Shown here: positions 40,507 to 49,501 of the stretch, piece by piece
Position numbering within the stretch: position 1 is the first letter of the stretch
Layout of the letters: each line of letters starts with the position of its first letter
From: Bacteroidales bacterium UBA2295
Lineage (GTDB): Bacteria; Bacteroidota; Bacteroidia; Bacteroidales; Tenuifilaceae
Assembly (NCBI GenBank): GCA_002345825.1
Contig: DDWD01000220.1
Location: 1 to 53,977, forward strand
DNA: 53,977 nt
Reading direction: 5' to 3'
Program-made: the position numbers and the translations under genes
Notes under the pieces: generated by a model
The model's database searches: none
What the model was told of the DNA's origin: nothing
What the model saw: only the letters and a program-made list of their open reading frames with translations

Positions 40507-43140
40507 TTAATAGAATCGATAGGATAATTTTACAAGGAAAATATTGTGAGGATGTGAATTCCATAGCTCATTTGCGCTATAGTTTATATTCAAATTGTAA
40601 TCGCTGTCGAATGAGTCTCGCCCCTGAGACCATACCAAGAATAGGGTGGAGCCCGGAAGGTATTCCCATCGAACAACTAGGTTCGACTGGAAAGAGCGTA
40701 TGTTAAAGTTAGGGTTGTCAAAGGAGTAATCGGTTGAGCCATTACCCCCTTCATCTATATAGTAAACTTCATTTTCGGTTTCATAGGATATTTGATTTGA
40801 GGTGAACAAATGGAAACTGTCCTCAAATTTTGAAGCCCTTGGATTTGTAATTTTCTTAAAATCGAAGTACTTTCCTTTTGCAAAAAATGGCCTTCCGTAG
40901 TATTGAATTGAGATGTCGGGTGTAACGCTATAGTTTACTCTTAGCTGAAGTATGTATAGCTGCTGTTCGAATGAAGCGTTTATGTAACTTGTTGTGTTTT
41001 CCCAATCTATATTTGAAACATACTGCATTTTTCTGTCTGAATTAGAAAACATTGGGCTTACGGATACTTCTACTGCATTTGTAGGTCTATAGGTAATTCC
41101 TGCTGAATAGGTTTGCTGATTTGCCGAGACAGAATTGTGGAAAGATGTGCTCAATGAGAACATTAGGTTTTTTCTGCTATCAGAGTTTACGTATTGCCAA
41201 TGGTTGATCCCCCCAGGGATACGAAGTGAGGGTCCTCCCCTGAGTGCTGATGGACTTAAGTTTCTGCCTTGAGGGCCAACACCAAAACCCATTCTCCAGT
41301 AATTCTTTAGCTGACTATTAACATTAATGTTCCCGCCAAAATAGTTCAGCTCCCCTCCAAAATTATGACCAGTCCATTGGTTGAAGTTTATATTAATTTC
41401 TCTAAATATAGAGAAAGGTTCCCAGTACTTATATTGTGCCCAAATAACCTGAAATATATCATCTACGCCGCGAACAAAGCCAAGATCATTAACCTCCAAT
41501 TCAGGCGATTTCCATGAAACAAAACCCATAAACTGCCAATGGCCATCACCCACTTTACCTATGGAGACTAAACCTCCTTGGCCGGTTAAGCTGGTTCTGC
41601 TAGAGTCTACTTGTAAATGGGTTGCATCGGGGCGTTGGAAATATCGAGAAGAAGCTCGTTGTGTTCTCAGAATAGCTTCCTCGCTACCTGCCACGTGGCT
41701 AAAGTATGATTTGAAGTTTATCTGATAGCTTTTGTTTTTCCATTGATGTATGAAGTTTATACCTCCAGTTATAGCATTAGTATGCAAAAAATCTAGCTGA
41801 GAATCATTTATTACTCTGTTGGTTGAGGTAACTATACCACCAACCCTAGTATTGGCATTGTTGTAATCTTTTGCTAGCCCCCCAACAAAGTAACTTGTAA
41901 GTGGTTCTACCGCCTCAAGCCTTCTATTGCCGTTCTCCCCAATCTCAGCAAACATCTGATCGGTTATTGCTTCCACAATTCCAAAGGATAATCCATTCTT
42001 GTTTTTTCCTGTTATTTTGGCTGCACCCAAAATTGTGGTGTTCTCTGGAGTTTTTACGAATTCATTATCTCCCAAATCGGGCTCTCCATTTGGCCTTCGT
42101 CCAATTCTTCGCGAATAGAAAAGATTCTCTGCGGAGTGATCTCCATCGCCGGGTGTAAACTGAAAGTCGAACAAGTTTTTTCCTTCGATAAAAAAAGGCC
42201 TCTTTTCAGGGAAGTACGATTCGTAAGCCGTTAAATTTACCTCCGATGGATCGGCCTCAACCTGACCGAAATCAGGAAAAACGGTCATGTCAAGTGTAAT
42301 GTCATTGGTTAATCCAATTTTTGCATCCACTCCTCCAGAAAAGCGATTCCTTTTACCTGTTGCAAATGGGTTTCCCTCCTCTGCCTCAAATCGTTCGGTT
42401 TGGGCAACAATGTAAGGTGCCACCTCAATTTGCCGTTTGGGTTTTATTCCCGCTATGCCATAAAGTACTCCAAACTGATGAACCCAACCGGGGGCATCTC
42501 TTGGTATGGGTTGCCACAGCGACAGTTCATCCTTTCTGTGGATATAACGCCCAACCTGTAAACCCCATACTTGTTCCTTATTGTTGTTAAATCGCAGCTG
42601 GTTAAATGGAATCTCAATTTCAGCAATCCACCCTTTATCATCTATGCTTGTTTTGGCGTCCCATATAGCATCCCAGGTTACATCCTCATTTTCCCCATCA
42701 CCTGTTATAAGTTTATCGTGCTTAACGCCCGATGAGAAAACTATAAATGAAAATGCCGTTTTTTTATCGTTATACGAATCGAACTCTACCCCAATGGCAT
42801 CTCCATCACCACTATCGCGTCTTGAGAGTCTGCTCACAATACTATCGGGGAATGCATCCCATGACCTAACGGCTACAAAAATTGAATTGTCGTTGTAAAG
42901 AATCTTAAATTCTGTTGATTGTGACGGAGCTTTTCCATCATATGGTTGGCGTTGAACAAAATTGTTTTGCCATTCTACCTCTTGCCAGGCAGTATCATCA
43001 AGTCTGCCATCAATTCTGGGTGCTTCATCATCTATTCGGTAGGCATGGGCAACTTTTTTACTCTGCGAATACGCATATTGGGGCACAATCAGTAAAAATA
43101 TGAATCCAACTAAGAGGAAAATGAATTTAGATGTTTTCAT
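40507..43140 (-). CDS. CBM9-like/DUF5916 outer-membrane protein
   Basis: The 877-residue protein has a signal peptide (FIFLLVGFIFLLIVPQYAYSQ, residues 5-25), an N-terminal carbohydrate-binding-module-9-like domain (RIDGRLDDTAWQEVEWQNNFVQ...GWIAEIEIPFNQLRF, about 35-230), then a long beta-strand-rich C-terminal region ending in LVKLSYRFY, a barrel-type terminus. DUF5916/CBM9 combinations are abundant in Bacteroidota and of unknown function, often near permeases or TonB receptors. The preferred ATG is 43138-43140 (MKTSKFIFLL), which exposes the signal peptide; the longer frame to 43206 adds an unlikely 22 residues. It follows an ABC permease gene by 69 bases. Confidence 0.8.
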   Translation of the reverse strand: MKTSKFIFLLVGFIFLLIVPQYAYSQSKKVAHAYRIDDEAPRIDGRLDDTAWQEVEWQNNFVQRQPYDGKAPSQSTEFKILYNDNSIFVAVRSWDAFPDSIVSRLSRRDSGDGDAIGVEFDSYNDKKTAFSFIVFSSGVKHDKLITGDGENEDVTWDAIWDAKTSIDDKGWIAEIEIPFNQLRFNNNKEQVWGLQVGRYIHRKDELSLWQPIPRDAPGWVHQFGVLYGIAGIKPKRQIEVAPYIVAQTERFEAEEGNPFATGKRNRFSGGVDAKIGLTNDITLDMTVFPDFGQVEADPSEVNLTAYESYFPEKRPFFIEGKNLFDFQFTPGDGDHSAENLFYSRRIGRRPNGEPDLGDNEFVKTPENTTILGAAKITGKNKNGLSFGIVEAITDQMFAEIGENGNRRLEAVEPLTSYFVGGLAKDYNNANTRVGGIVTSTNRVINDSQLDFLHTNAITGGINFIHQWKNKSYQINFKSYFSHVAGSEEAILRTQRASSRYFQRPDATHLQVDSSRTSLTGQGGLVSIGKVGDGHWQFMGFVSWKSPELEVNDLGFVRGVDDIFQVIWAQYKYWEPFSIFREININFNQWTGHNFGGELNYFGGNINVNSQLKNYWRMGFGVGPQGRNLSPSALRGGPSLRIPGGINHWQYVNSDSRKNLMFSLSTSFHNSVSANQQTYSAGITYRPTNAVEVSVSPMFSNSDRKMQYVSNIDWENTTSYINASFEQQLYILQLRVNYSVTPDISIQYYGRPFFAKGKYFDFKKITNPRASKFEDSFHLFTSNQISYETENEVYYIDEGGNGSTDYSFDNPNFNIRSFQSNLVVRWEYLPGSTLFLVWSQGRDSFDSDYNLNINYSANELWNSHPHNIFLVKLSYRFY

Positions 43141-43209
43141 TATGCACCAAAGAAATGAGTTATTGAAATGAAGGAACGGCCAACAAGGTATTGACCGTCC
43201 CCTCAATGA

Positions 43210-45624
43210 TTATTCATATTTAAGCGTAATGGCAGGGTTCGTTTTAGCAGCCTTAAAGGCTTGGTAACTAACCGTTATTACTGCTACAAGATATGATAGA
43301 ATTGATGCTGCAATGAATATCCATGGGGTTAAGCTAATACGGAATGCAAAACCTTCTAACCATTGGCTCATTAAGTACCAAGCAGCGGGCCAGGCGATAA
43401 CGGTTGATATTAGCACCAGCTTGTTGATTTCTTTCAGTAGCAGCCATACCACCATGCTAATTCGGGCGCCCATTACTTTTCGTATACCAATCTCGCGTGT
43501 TCGTTGCTCTGCTGTGTACGACGATAACCCAAGAAGCCCTAGTGCACCAATTATTATGGCCAGAAAGCTAAAGCTGGCGAAAAGAGTTCGAGCTCGCTTC
43601 TCGTCGCTATACTGGTTTTCAACTGCTTCTTCGAGAAAAAAGTAGTCCATATCCTGATCGGATACAAACTCATTCCACTTGGTTTCAACGCTTCGTATAG
43701 TTTCTTGCACATTACCACCTTGAATCCTTATGGTTAGATATGTGTATACTGGTTGAGAGCAGATTGCAAGGGGACTAATTTTTTGGTGTAACGACTCGTA
43801 GTGAAAATCTTCCATAACACCCACAACCGTTCTTGTGTCGTTACCATTTACAACAACTATTTGTCCAATGGGCGAACCATCAAAACCAAACCCTTTTACG
43901 GCAGCCTGATTGATTACCATTGCTGATGAGTCGCTGGCAAAGTTTTCATTAAAGTATCGTCCTTCGGTCATTTTGAACTGCAGCGTTTTATCCAAATCAT
44001 GATGAGCGTAAAAAAAGTTGTAGGTTTGGAAATCATCATTGGCTGCGCCCTGCTTTTGCATAACAGTATTTCCAATGATAGTGGTAGGCAACGATGATGC
44101 TCGAGCAACAGCCTCAACATTAGGCAGTTTTTTTAGCTCATCAACAAAGCTTTGCCTGCTTTGCTCGGGAATTACGTAGGGCCTGTTTATAACCATTACT
44201 TCGCTGGGGTTGTAGCCCAAATCTTTGCTTTGGATGTATGAAATTTGCTTAAATACCACAAAGGTTGATACGATGAGCCCAATAGTGATAGTAAACTGTA
44301 CAACAACCAGCACTCCTCTTAGTAGTCCGCTCTTCATCCCCGATTTAAGTTTACCCTTGAGCACTTTAATAGGTTCAAAGCTAGCGAGGAAAAATGCGGG
44401 ATAGCTGCCGGCAGCAAAACCAATAACTAGAATTGTAACCAGAAGAATTCCAATTGTTAGTCCTACCGGAAGCGACGAAAGCAATATCTCCTTATTGGCT
44501 ATGTTATTGAAATGCGGTATTGCAAGCGCAACAATTCCTAAAGCAATGGCAAGCGATATGGTCGATACCATAACCGATTCGGTAAGGAACTGGCTAATTA
44601 GGCTTGCTTTAGTAGATCCTACTACTTTTCTTATACCTACCTCCTTCGCCCTTTTCGCTGATCGGGCAGTAGAAAGATTCATAAAATTGATGGCTGCGAT
44701 AATCAGAATAAAAACTGCAATTATCATGAATACATACACCATGGTTAGGTTACCGCCCTTTTCCATCTCGAATGGCATATTCGATTTTAAATGTATGTCA
44801 AGGAGAGGCTGAGTAAAGTACGTGTAACGGTTACCGCTATTCCCAAGCTCCTCAAACGATGAGCCCATAAACTCCTCGAATTGTGGGCCAGCATGGGTTA
44901 CAACTAGGTCGAGTAATCTTTGGTTAATTATTTCTGGATCCAATCCTTCCTGAATATAAATGTAGGTGTAGTTATTATTCCCGATCCACATATTGGATTG
45001 AGCCATTGGCAACGAAACCATTGAGTGGATCATATCAAATTTTAAGTGGCTGTTTGTAGGGATATCTTCCATTATGCCAACAACCTCCCAGTTCTGGCTG
45101 TTTTGCCATACTTTTAGTACTTTCCCTATTGGATCGTCGTCGCCAAAGTACCGACGAGCCGAGGATTCGGTAAGAATAACCTGATTGGCAACATTCAGAA
45201 TTTTATCGGGATTCCCTCTAATCAGTTTAAAACCATTAAAAACCTGAAAGAATGTGGAATCGGCGTGTATGATATTTTTTTCCACAAACACTTTGTCTTC
45301 GTAGCGAATATCAGGATCTCCGCCAAATGTAAATATTCTGGTATAGTTTAAAATATCGGGATAAGTTTCTACTGCAGTTGGGCCAATGGGTGCATTACTT
45401 ATTGGTGCCCTCATTTCAGTATCCTGTAATTTAGCATCAATGCAGATCCTGTAAATGTTTTTGGCGTTGGGATGAAATTTATCGTAGCTCATTTCATCTA
45501 TTACGTACAGCATAATTAGTAGTGCACTGGCAATACCGATAGCTAATCCAAAAATATTGATCAGCGTGTATCCTCTCTGCGATATCAGATTTCGGATAGA
45601 GACCTTTATGTAATTTTTAATCAT
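43210..45624 (-). CDS. ABC transporter permease (MacB/FtsX type)
   Basis: The 804-residue protein has an N-terminal transmembrane helix after the MIKNYIKVSIRNLISQRGYTLINIFGLAIGIASALL start typical of Bacteroidota FtsX-like permeases, a MacB-type periplasmic core domain (about 45-250), a first FtsX permease block around 285-430 (AINFMNLSTARSAKRAKEVGIRKVVG, two more helices), a second periplasmic core domain (about 440-660), and the second FtsX block (SSYTAEQRTREIGIRKVMGA near 712). It likely couples with a separate ATPase subunit; none is adjacent. Function (export of antimicrobials, lipoproteins or envelope stress signalling) cannot be told from sequence. It and the DUF5916 gene downstream may form one transcript. 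A perfect palindrome lies 220 bases upstream. Confidence 0.88.
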   Translation of the reverse strand: MIKNYIKVSIRNLISQRGYTLINIFGLAIGIASALLIMLYVIDEMSYDKFHPNAKNIYRICIDAKLQDTEMRAPISNAPIGPTAVETYPDILNYTRIFTFGGDPDIRYEDKVFVEKNIIHADSTFFQVFNGFKLIRGNPDKILNVANQVILTESSARRYFGDDDPIGKVLKVWQNSQNWEVVGIMEDIPTNSHLKFDMIHSMVSLPMAQSNMWIGNNNYTYIYIQEGLDPEIINQRLLDLVVTHAGPQFEEFMGSSFEELGNSGNRYTYFTQPLLDIHLKSNMPFEMEKGGNLTMVYVFMIIAVFILIIAAINFMNLSTARSAKRAKEVGIRKVVGSTKASLISQFLTESVMVSTISLAIALGIVALAIPHFNNIANKEILLSSLPVGLTIGILLVTILVIGFAAGSYPAFFLASFEPIKVLKGKLKSGMKSGLLRGVLVVVQFTITIGLIVSTFVVFKQISYIQSKDLGYNPSEVMVINRPYVIPEQSRQSFVDELKKLPNVEAVARASSLPTTIIGNTVMQKQGAANDDFQTYNFFYAHHDLDKTLQFKMTEGRYFNENFASDSSAMVINQAAVKGFGFDGSPIGQIVVVNGNDTRTVVGVMEDFHYESLHQKISPLAICSQPVYTYLTIRIQGGNVQETIRSVETKWNEFVSDQDMDYFFLEEAVENQYSDEKRARTLFASFSFLAIIIGALGLLGLSSYTAEQRTREIGIRKVMGARISMVVWLLLKEINKLVLISTVIAWPAAWYLMSQWLEGFAFRISLTPWIFIAASILSYLVAVITVSYQAFKAAKTNPAITLKYE

Positions 45625-45843
45625 AGCGTTAATTTTTTGGTGATAAGTAAAATGGGCTGTTTTGGTTTATTTTTAGAGATGTAATTTGTTGCAAACAGAG
45701 GTTGAGTTTAATAGTTTAGTTTTTGGCTTTTTTAATAGTTCGTTCTAGCATAATCATATGTCGTACCATATTTCGTAATTATTTGTAATTAAGCAGTTAA
45801 GGTATTGTTGGTTTTTTAAAGTTTGTTCATATTCGGATAAGGC

Positions 45844-45861
45844 GTGTTCGCAATCGAACAC
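45844..45861. promoter_or_regulatory. Perfect 7+7 palindrome, candidate operator
   Basis: GTGTTCG (45844-45850) and CGAACAC (45855-45861) are exact inverted copies separated by CAAT. There is no T-run, so it is not a terminator. Its centre is about 230 bases before the permease start and 143 before the 7TM-HD start, so it could regulate either gene. Confidence 0.5.
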
Positions 45862-45957
45862 TTATTGCGTTGCCAAATCACTTCTCAAAATAAATAGGGA
45901 GTAAAGTAATTTTGAATTGTAACGGGATGAGATAAAACTATATGGTTTTAAAAATGT

Positions 45958-45965
45958 TACTTTTG
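45958..45965 (+). promoter_or_regulatory. Candidate -7 promoter element for the 7TM-HD gene
   Basis: TACTTTTG, exact TAnnTTTG match, 30 bases before the ATG at 45995. Confidence 0.5.
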
Positions 45966-45994
45966 TGATGCCAATCACCTAACATCTATTTGGT

Positions 45995-48088
45995 ATGATT
46001 AAAATATTTCACTTTGTAAAACAATACTATAGAGAGATTTTTAGAGGCTCGTACTTTTTTGCAGCAATCCTCTTAATACTAATTGCATTACCAAAGGAGC
46101 GAAGGTTTAAATACGAGTTTCAGCGTGGAATGGAATGGATGCATGAGGATCTAGTGGCTCCGTTTGATTTCCCCATTTACAAAACTGATGCTGAGTTTAT
46201 TGCTGAGCGAAACGCTATCCTTAATAACTTTAAGCCCTTTTTTAAGTACGACACATCGGCTGTTGTAGTGGCAATAAAACAGCTCAATACAGATTACGAT
46301 CGTGAATTGGTAAATCTTGGACTCGAAGAAAAACCAAATGATTCCATATTAAATCAAGTAACGGCAGAAATAAAGCGGATTCATTTAGCTGGTATAATGC
46401 TGCCCGCTGAGTTCTCCGATTTGCGAAGCGAAATCCAGACGGGCATTACCATTGTCAAGAATAATCAAGCTTACGAAGTTGATATTGAAGAAGTATATCA
46501 GGTTAATAGAGCTGTTGATAATATTAAATCCCACGTTCAACAGTTAGTTACCGAAAAAAAAGGCTCGGAAATAGAAGCCCTGAAAAAGTTGAATTTCACC
46601 AAGTATGTAAAACCTAATCTAGAGTACGATTCACAAACAACACAGCAAGTAACTGACGATATGCTCGCTAATCTTTCGGCAACAAAGGGACTTATATATG
46701 CCGGCGAAAGGATAATAAGCAAGGGCGAGGTCGTAAATTCTGATCTATATCAAATTTTGTACTCCTTAAAACGAGAGTTTGAAGGGAGGTTAAATCTTTT
46801 GGGAAACACTAACCTTTTATTGCTTGGACAAGCCCTAATAATAACAATACTGTTTCTAATTCTTTTCCTATTTCTCTATAACTTCAGAAAAGAGGTGCTT
46901 TACAGCGATTCGAAAATTATCTTTATTTTGCTATTGATAAGTTCTCTTTCGGTCATCTCCTTTCTGCTTTTACGGCGCGATTTGGTTAGCATATATATTA
47001 TCCCATTTGCTATTGTACCTATCTTTATTCGTACTTTTTACGACTCACGCCTAGCACTATTCATCCACATTGTTACCGCTTTTCTTGTCGGGTTTTTTGT
47101 TCCAAATAGCTTCGAGTTTGTTTTTTTACAGTTTTCAGCAGGAGTAGTTGCCATTATTGGTCTTACCAAAGTTTACAGGCGAAGTAAGCTTTTCCTTGCC
47201 GTGGGGTATATCTTCTTAACATATTCTGCACTTTATTTTGGTATTGTGTTAATTCAGGATGGTAATCCCAGCTCAATGAACGTGATGTACCTTGCTTGGT
47301 TTGCAGCCAATGCCTTACTGTTGCTAGCATCCTATCAGTTGATTTATGTGTTCGAGAAGGTATTCGGTTTTCTATCGGATACTACCCTTATGGAGCTGGG
47401 TGATACAAATCAGGATTTGCTTCGCAAGCTCGCCGAGATTGCCCCTGGCACATTTCAGCACTCGCTTCAGGTGGCAAACCTGGCCGAAAGTGCTATTCAT
47501 CAAATAGGAGGGAACCCCCTTTTGGTACGAACTGGTGCATTATACCACGATATTGGCAAGATGAATAATCCATACTATTTCACTGAGAATCAAGCTCCGG
47601 ATTTTAATCCTCACCAAGGGCTCGATTTTGAGAAGAGCGCGGAGATCATTATCCGGCATATTACCGACGGGATTCAAATTGCCAAAAAACATCGATTACC
47701 CCAACAGATCATCGATTTTATCCGTACACACCATGGTACCAACAAGGTGCTTTATTTCTACAGGCTTTTCAAGGACAAATTCCCTGAGGCCAAAGATGAC
47801 CTGAAAGTTTTTAACTATCCGGGACCAAAGCCTTTTTCACGCGAAACGGCCGTGGTTATGATGGCCGATTCTGTTGAGGCTGCATCGCGGGCTCTCAAAA
47901 ATATTACGTTGGAAACCATTAATGAGCTGGTAGAAACAATAATAAATTATCAACAGATTGAGGAACAGTTTAACGAGGCAGATATTACTTTCAAGGATAT
48001 TTCAATTATTAAAGAGGTATTTAAAAAGAAACTACAAAATATTTACCATGCCAGAATAGAATATCCTAAGGAGAAGGTTGAAGCATAG
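45995..48088 (+). CDS. PgpH-like 7TM-HD phosphohydrolase (cyclic dinucleotide phosphodiesterase family)
   Basis: The 697-residue protein has an N-terminal anchor helix (YFFAAILLILIALP, residues 20-35), an extracytoplasmic 7TMR-HD domain (about 40-270), a seven-helix bundle (about 275-455), and a cytoplasmic HD domain with TGALYHDIGKMNNPYYFTENQ, where His518-Asp519 form the metal-binding HD pair, plus the IRTHHGT motif near 580. Family members such as Listeria PgpH hydrolyse cyclic di-AMP to pApA and control osmotic and stress responses. The organism's c-di-AMP cyclase is not in the window. The gene has its own -7 box and a strong downstream terminator shared with phosphofructokinase. Confidence 0.92.
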   Translation: MIKIFHFVKQYYREIFRGSYFFAAILLILIALPKERRFKYEFQRGMEWMHEDLVAPFDFPIYKTDAEFIAERNAILNNFKPFFKYDTSAVVVAIKQLNTDYDRELVNLGLEEKPNDSILNQVTAEIKRIHLAGIMLPAEFSDLRSEIQTGITIVKNNQAYEVDIEEVYQVNRAVDNIKSHVQQLVTEKKGSEIEALKKLNFTKYVKPNLEYDSQTTQQVTDDMLANLSATKGLIYAGERIISKGEVVNSDLYQILYSLKREFEGRLNLLGNTNLLLLGQALIITILFLILFLFLYNFRKEVLYSDSKIIFILLLISSLSVISFLLLRRDLVSIYIIPFAIVPIFIRTFYDSRLALFIHIVTAFLVGFFVPNSFEFVFLQFSAGVVAIIGLTKVYRRSKLFLAVGYIFLTYSALYFGIVLIQDGNPSSMNVMYLAWFAANALLLLASYQLIYVFEKVFGFLSDTTLMELGDTNQDLLRKLAEIAPGTFQHSLQVANLAESAIHQIGGNPLLVRTGALYHDIGKMNNPYYFTENQAPDFNPHQGLDFEKSAEIIIRHITDGIQIAKKHRLPQQIIDFIRTHHGTNKVLYFYRLFKDKFPEAKDDLKVFNYPGPKPFSRETAVVMMADSVEAASRALKNITLETINELVETIINYQQIEEQFNEADITFKDISIIKEVFKKKLQNIYHARIEYPKEKVEA

Positions 48089-48108
48089 TGTTTTTTTTAT
48101 GGAAAAAC

Positions 48109-48141
48109 AAAGGCCACAAATTCATTGTATTTGTGGCCTTT
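48109..48141. terminator. Bidirectional terminator between the 7TM-HD and PFK genes
   Basis: A perfect 13-base stem, AAAGGCCACAAAT (48109-48121) with ATTTGTGGCCTTT (48129-48141), loop of 7. It lies between convergent genes. Confidence 0.9.
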
Positions 48142-48161
48142 CGCTATTTTAAAACAACTAA

Positions 48162-49256
48162 TTAGTCTCCGAAGCTAATGCCAAGACCGCGAGCGGTTCT
48201 TACCAAATCGCATGATGGGTCAACAAAATTGGGTTTGCCAATGGCATCAGTAAGGGGTACCGAAATAATATCGGGGTGACGGTAAGCTACCATTTCGCCA
48301 AAGCGACCCTCAAGTACCATTTCAAAAGCCTTAACACCAAATTGCGATGCTAAAATACGATCGTAGGCGCTAGGGATTCCGCCCCGCTGCAAGTGACCTA
48401 AAACGGTTTCGCGCATATCAGCCTCGAATCCAGCCTTCTTAAGATCGTACGATATTTTATGAGCTATGCCACCAAGCCTCATATTTTTGTAACCTACCTC
48501 ACTGCTTTCCTCGGCCACCATATCACCATTCTTCGATTTTGCACCTTCGGCCACTACCACAATGGCGTTGCCTTTACCGCGGCTGTAACGCGATTTGAGT
48601 CGTTCAAGAACAATGTCCAAATCGTAGGGGATTTCTGGGATTAGGCAAACCTCTGCGCCACCACCAATGGCAGCATGCAGGGCAATCCAACCGGCAAAAC
48701 GGCCCATAACCTCTAAAACCAGCACGCGATTGTGACTTGCAGCGGTGGTTACAAGTTTATCCACAGCATCGGTAGCAATTTGGACAGCAGTTTGAAAACC
48801 GAATGTGAAGTCGGTTGCCGACAAATCATTATCGATGGTTTTGGGTACACCAATTATATTTAGCCCTTTTTCGTACAGAGCCTGAGAAATTTTTTGAGAT
48901 CCATCGCCACCAATACTGATTACTGCTTCTACACCTAGATATTGTAGCTTGCGAATCATTTCGTCCGAACGATCCACATAATCCCAAGTTCCATCGGTTT
49001 TCTTTATTGGCCATGCAAAGGGGCCACCCTTGTTGGTCGAACCTATAATAGTTCCGCCTTGTACGTGAATTCCAGCCACAGTGCGCTCATCGAGAACCCT
49101 AATTTCGGTAGGCTCTCTAAGGATCCCATTGAACGATTCGATACTACCAATTACCTCCCAGTCTCTCTCTTGTTCGGCACGTTTTACAACGGCTCTGATC
49201 ACCGCGTTTAATCCGGGACAGTCGCCTCCTCCTGTTGCTACAAGCACTCTTTTCAT
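48162..49256 (-). CDS. pfkA: 6-phosphofructokinase (ATP-type loop, PPi-like Lys)
   Basis: The 364-residue enzyme carries the phosphofructokinase signatures GGGDCPGLNAVIR (residues 9-21), SIGGDGSQKI (114-123) and PKTIDNDL (138-145), with the catalytic Asp142. At the E. coli 104 position it has Gly119 (GGDGS), the ATP-type residue; PPi-dependent enzymes have Asp. At the 124 position it has Lys139 (PKTIDND), the residue usual in PPi-dependent and in mixed-group enzymes. Such Gly/Lys combinations are seen in the ATP-dependent clade-X phosphofructokinases, for example in Streptomyces. It catalyses phosphorylation of fructose-6-phosphate. A -7 box lies 131 bases upstream at 49387-49394. It is not in an operon with a neighbour. 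Confidence 0.9.
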   Translation of the reverse strand: MKRVLVATGGGDCPGLNAVIRAVVKRAEQERDWEVIGSIESFNGILREPTEIRVLDERTVAGIHVQGGTIIGSTNKGGPFAWPIKKTDGTWDYVDRSDEMIRKLQYLGVEAVISIGGDGSQKISQALYEKGLNIIGVPKTIDNDLSATDFTFGFQTAVQIATDAVDKLVTTAASHNRVLVLEVMGRFAGWIALHAAIGGGAEVCLIPEIPYDLDIVLERLKSRYSRGKGNAIVVVAEGAKSKNGDMVAEESSEVGYKNMRLGGIAHKISYDLKKAGFEADMRETVLGHLQRGGIPSAYDRILASQFGVKAFEMVLEGRFGEMVAYRHPDIISVPLTDAIGKPNFVDPSCDLVRTARGLGISFGD

Positions 49257-49386
49257 AAATAAATATCAATTATATTGTTAAGTAAATTTCCATCGTTTGC
49301 TACGATTTTAGGATATCTAAAGGCTCAAAAATTTGAAGGGTTTTTGAAATGCCGTATTTTTATTGAGCCATATTTTTCCACGGAAG

Positions 49387-49420
49387 CAAAAGTACAAAAA
49401 AAATAGTGCCCCGTTTTCAA
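49387..49420 (-). promoter_or_regulatory. Candidate promoter for pfkA
   Basis: Minus-strand TACTTTTG (49387-49394), exact TAnnTTTG match, with a TTG (49418-49420) 23 bases upstream. The predicted leader of about 120 bases is long. Confidence 0.4.
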
Positions 49421-49501
49421 TTTGTTACTACAAATTGATATGAATTTTGTGCAAACGAATGAAATGAATTGTAATAACTACTAATTTTAAACAAATATAC
49501 C

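Larger units (their letters stand above)
45625..45994. other. 370-base divergent intergenic region with a GTGTTCG palindrome
   Basis: The region separates the ABC permease (minus) from the 7TM-HD gene (plus). It contains a perfect GTGTTCG-CAAT-CGAACAC palindrome at 45844-45861 and, near the right end, a -7 box for the 7TM-HD gene. I looked for a sigma-54 GG-N10-GC pattern on the minus strand and found none. Otherwise AT-rich, with no gene or RNA recognised. Confidence 0.6.

Noticed and set aside
45625..45994. Sigma-54 promoter for the ABC permease
   Set aside because: I scanned the minus strand for GG-N10-GC in the upstream region and found no match, although the palindrome resembles an enhancer site.
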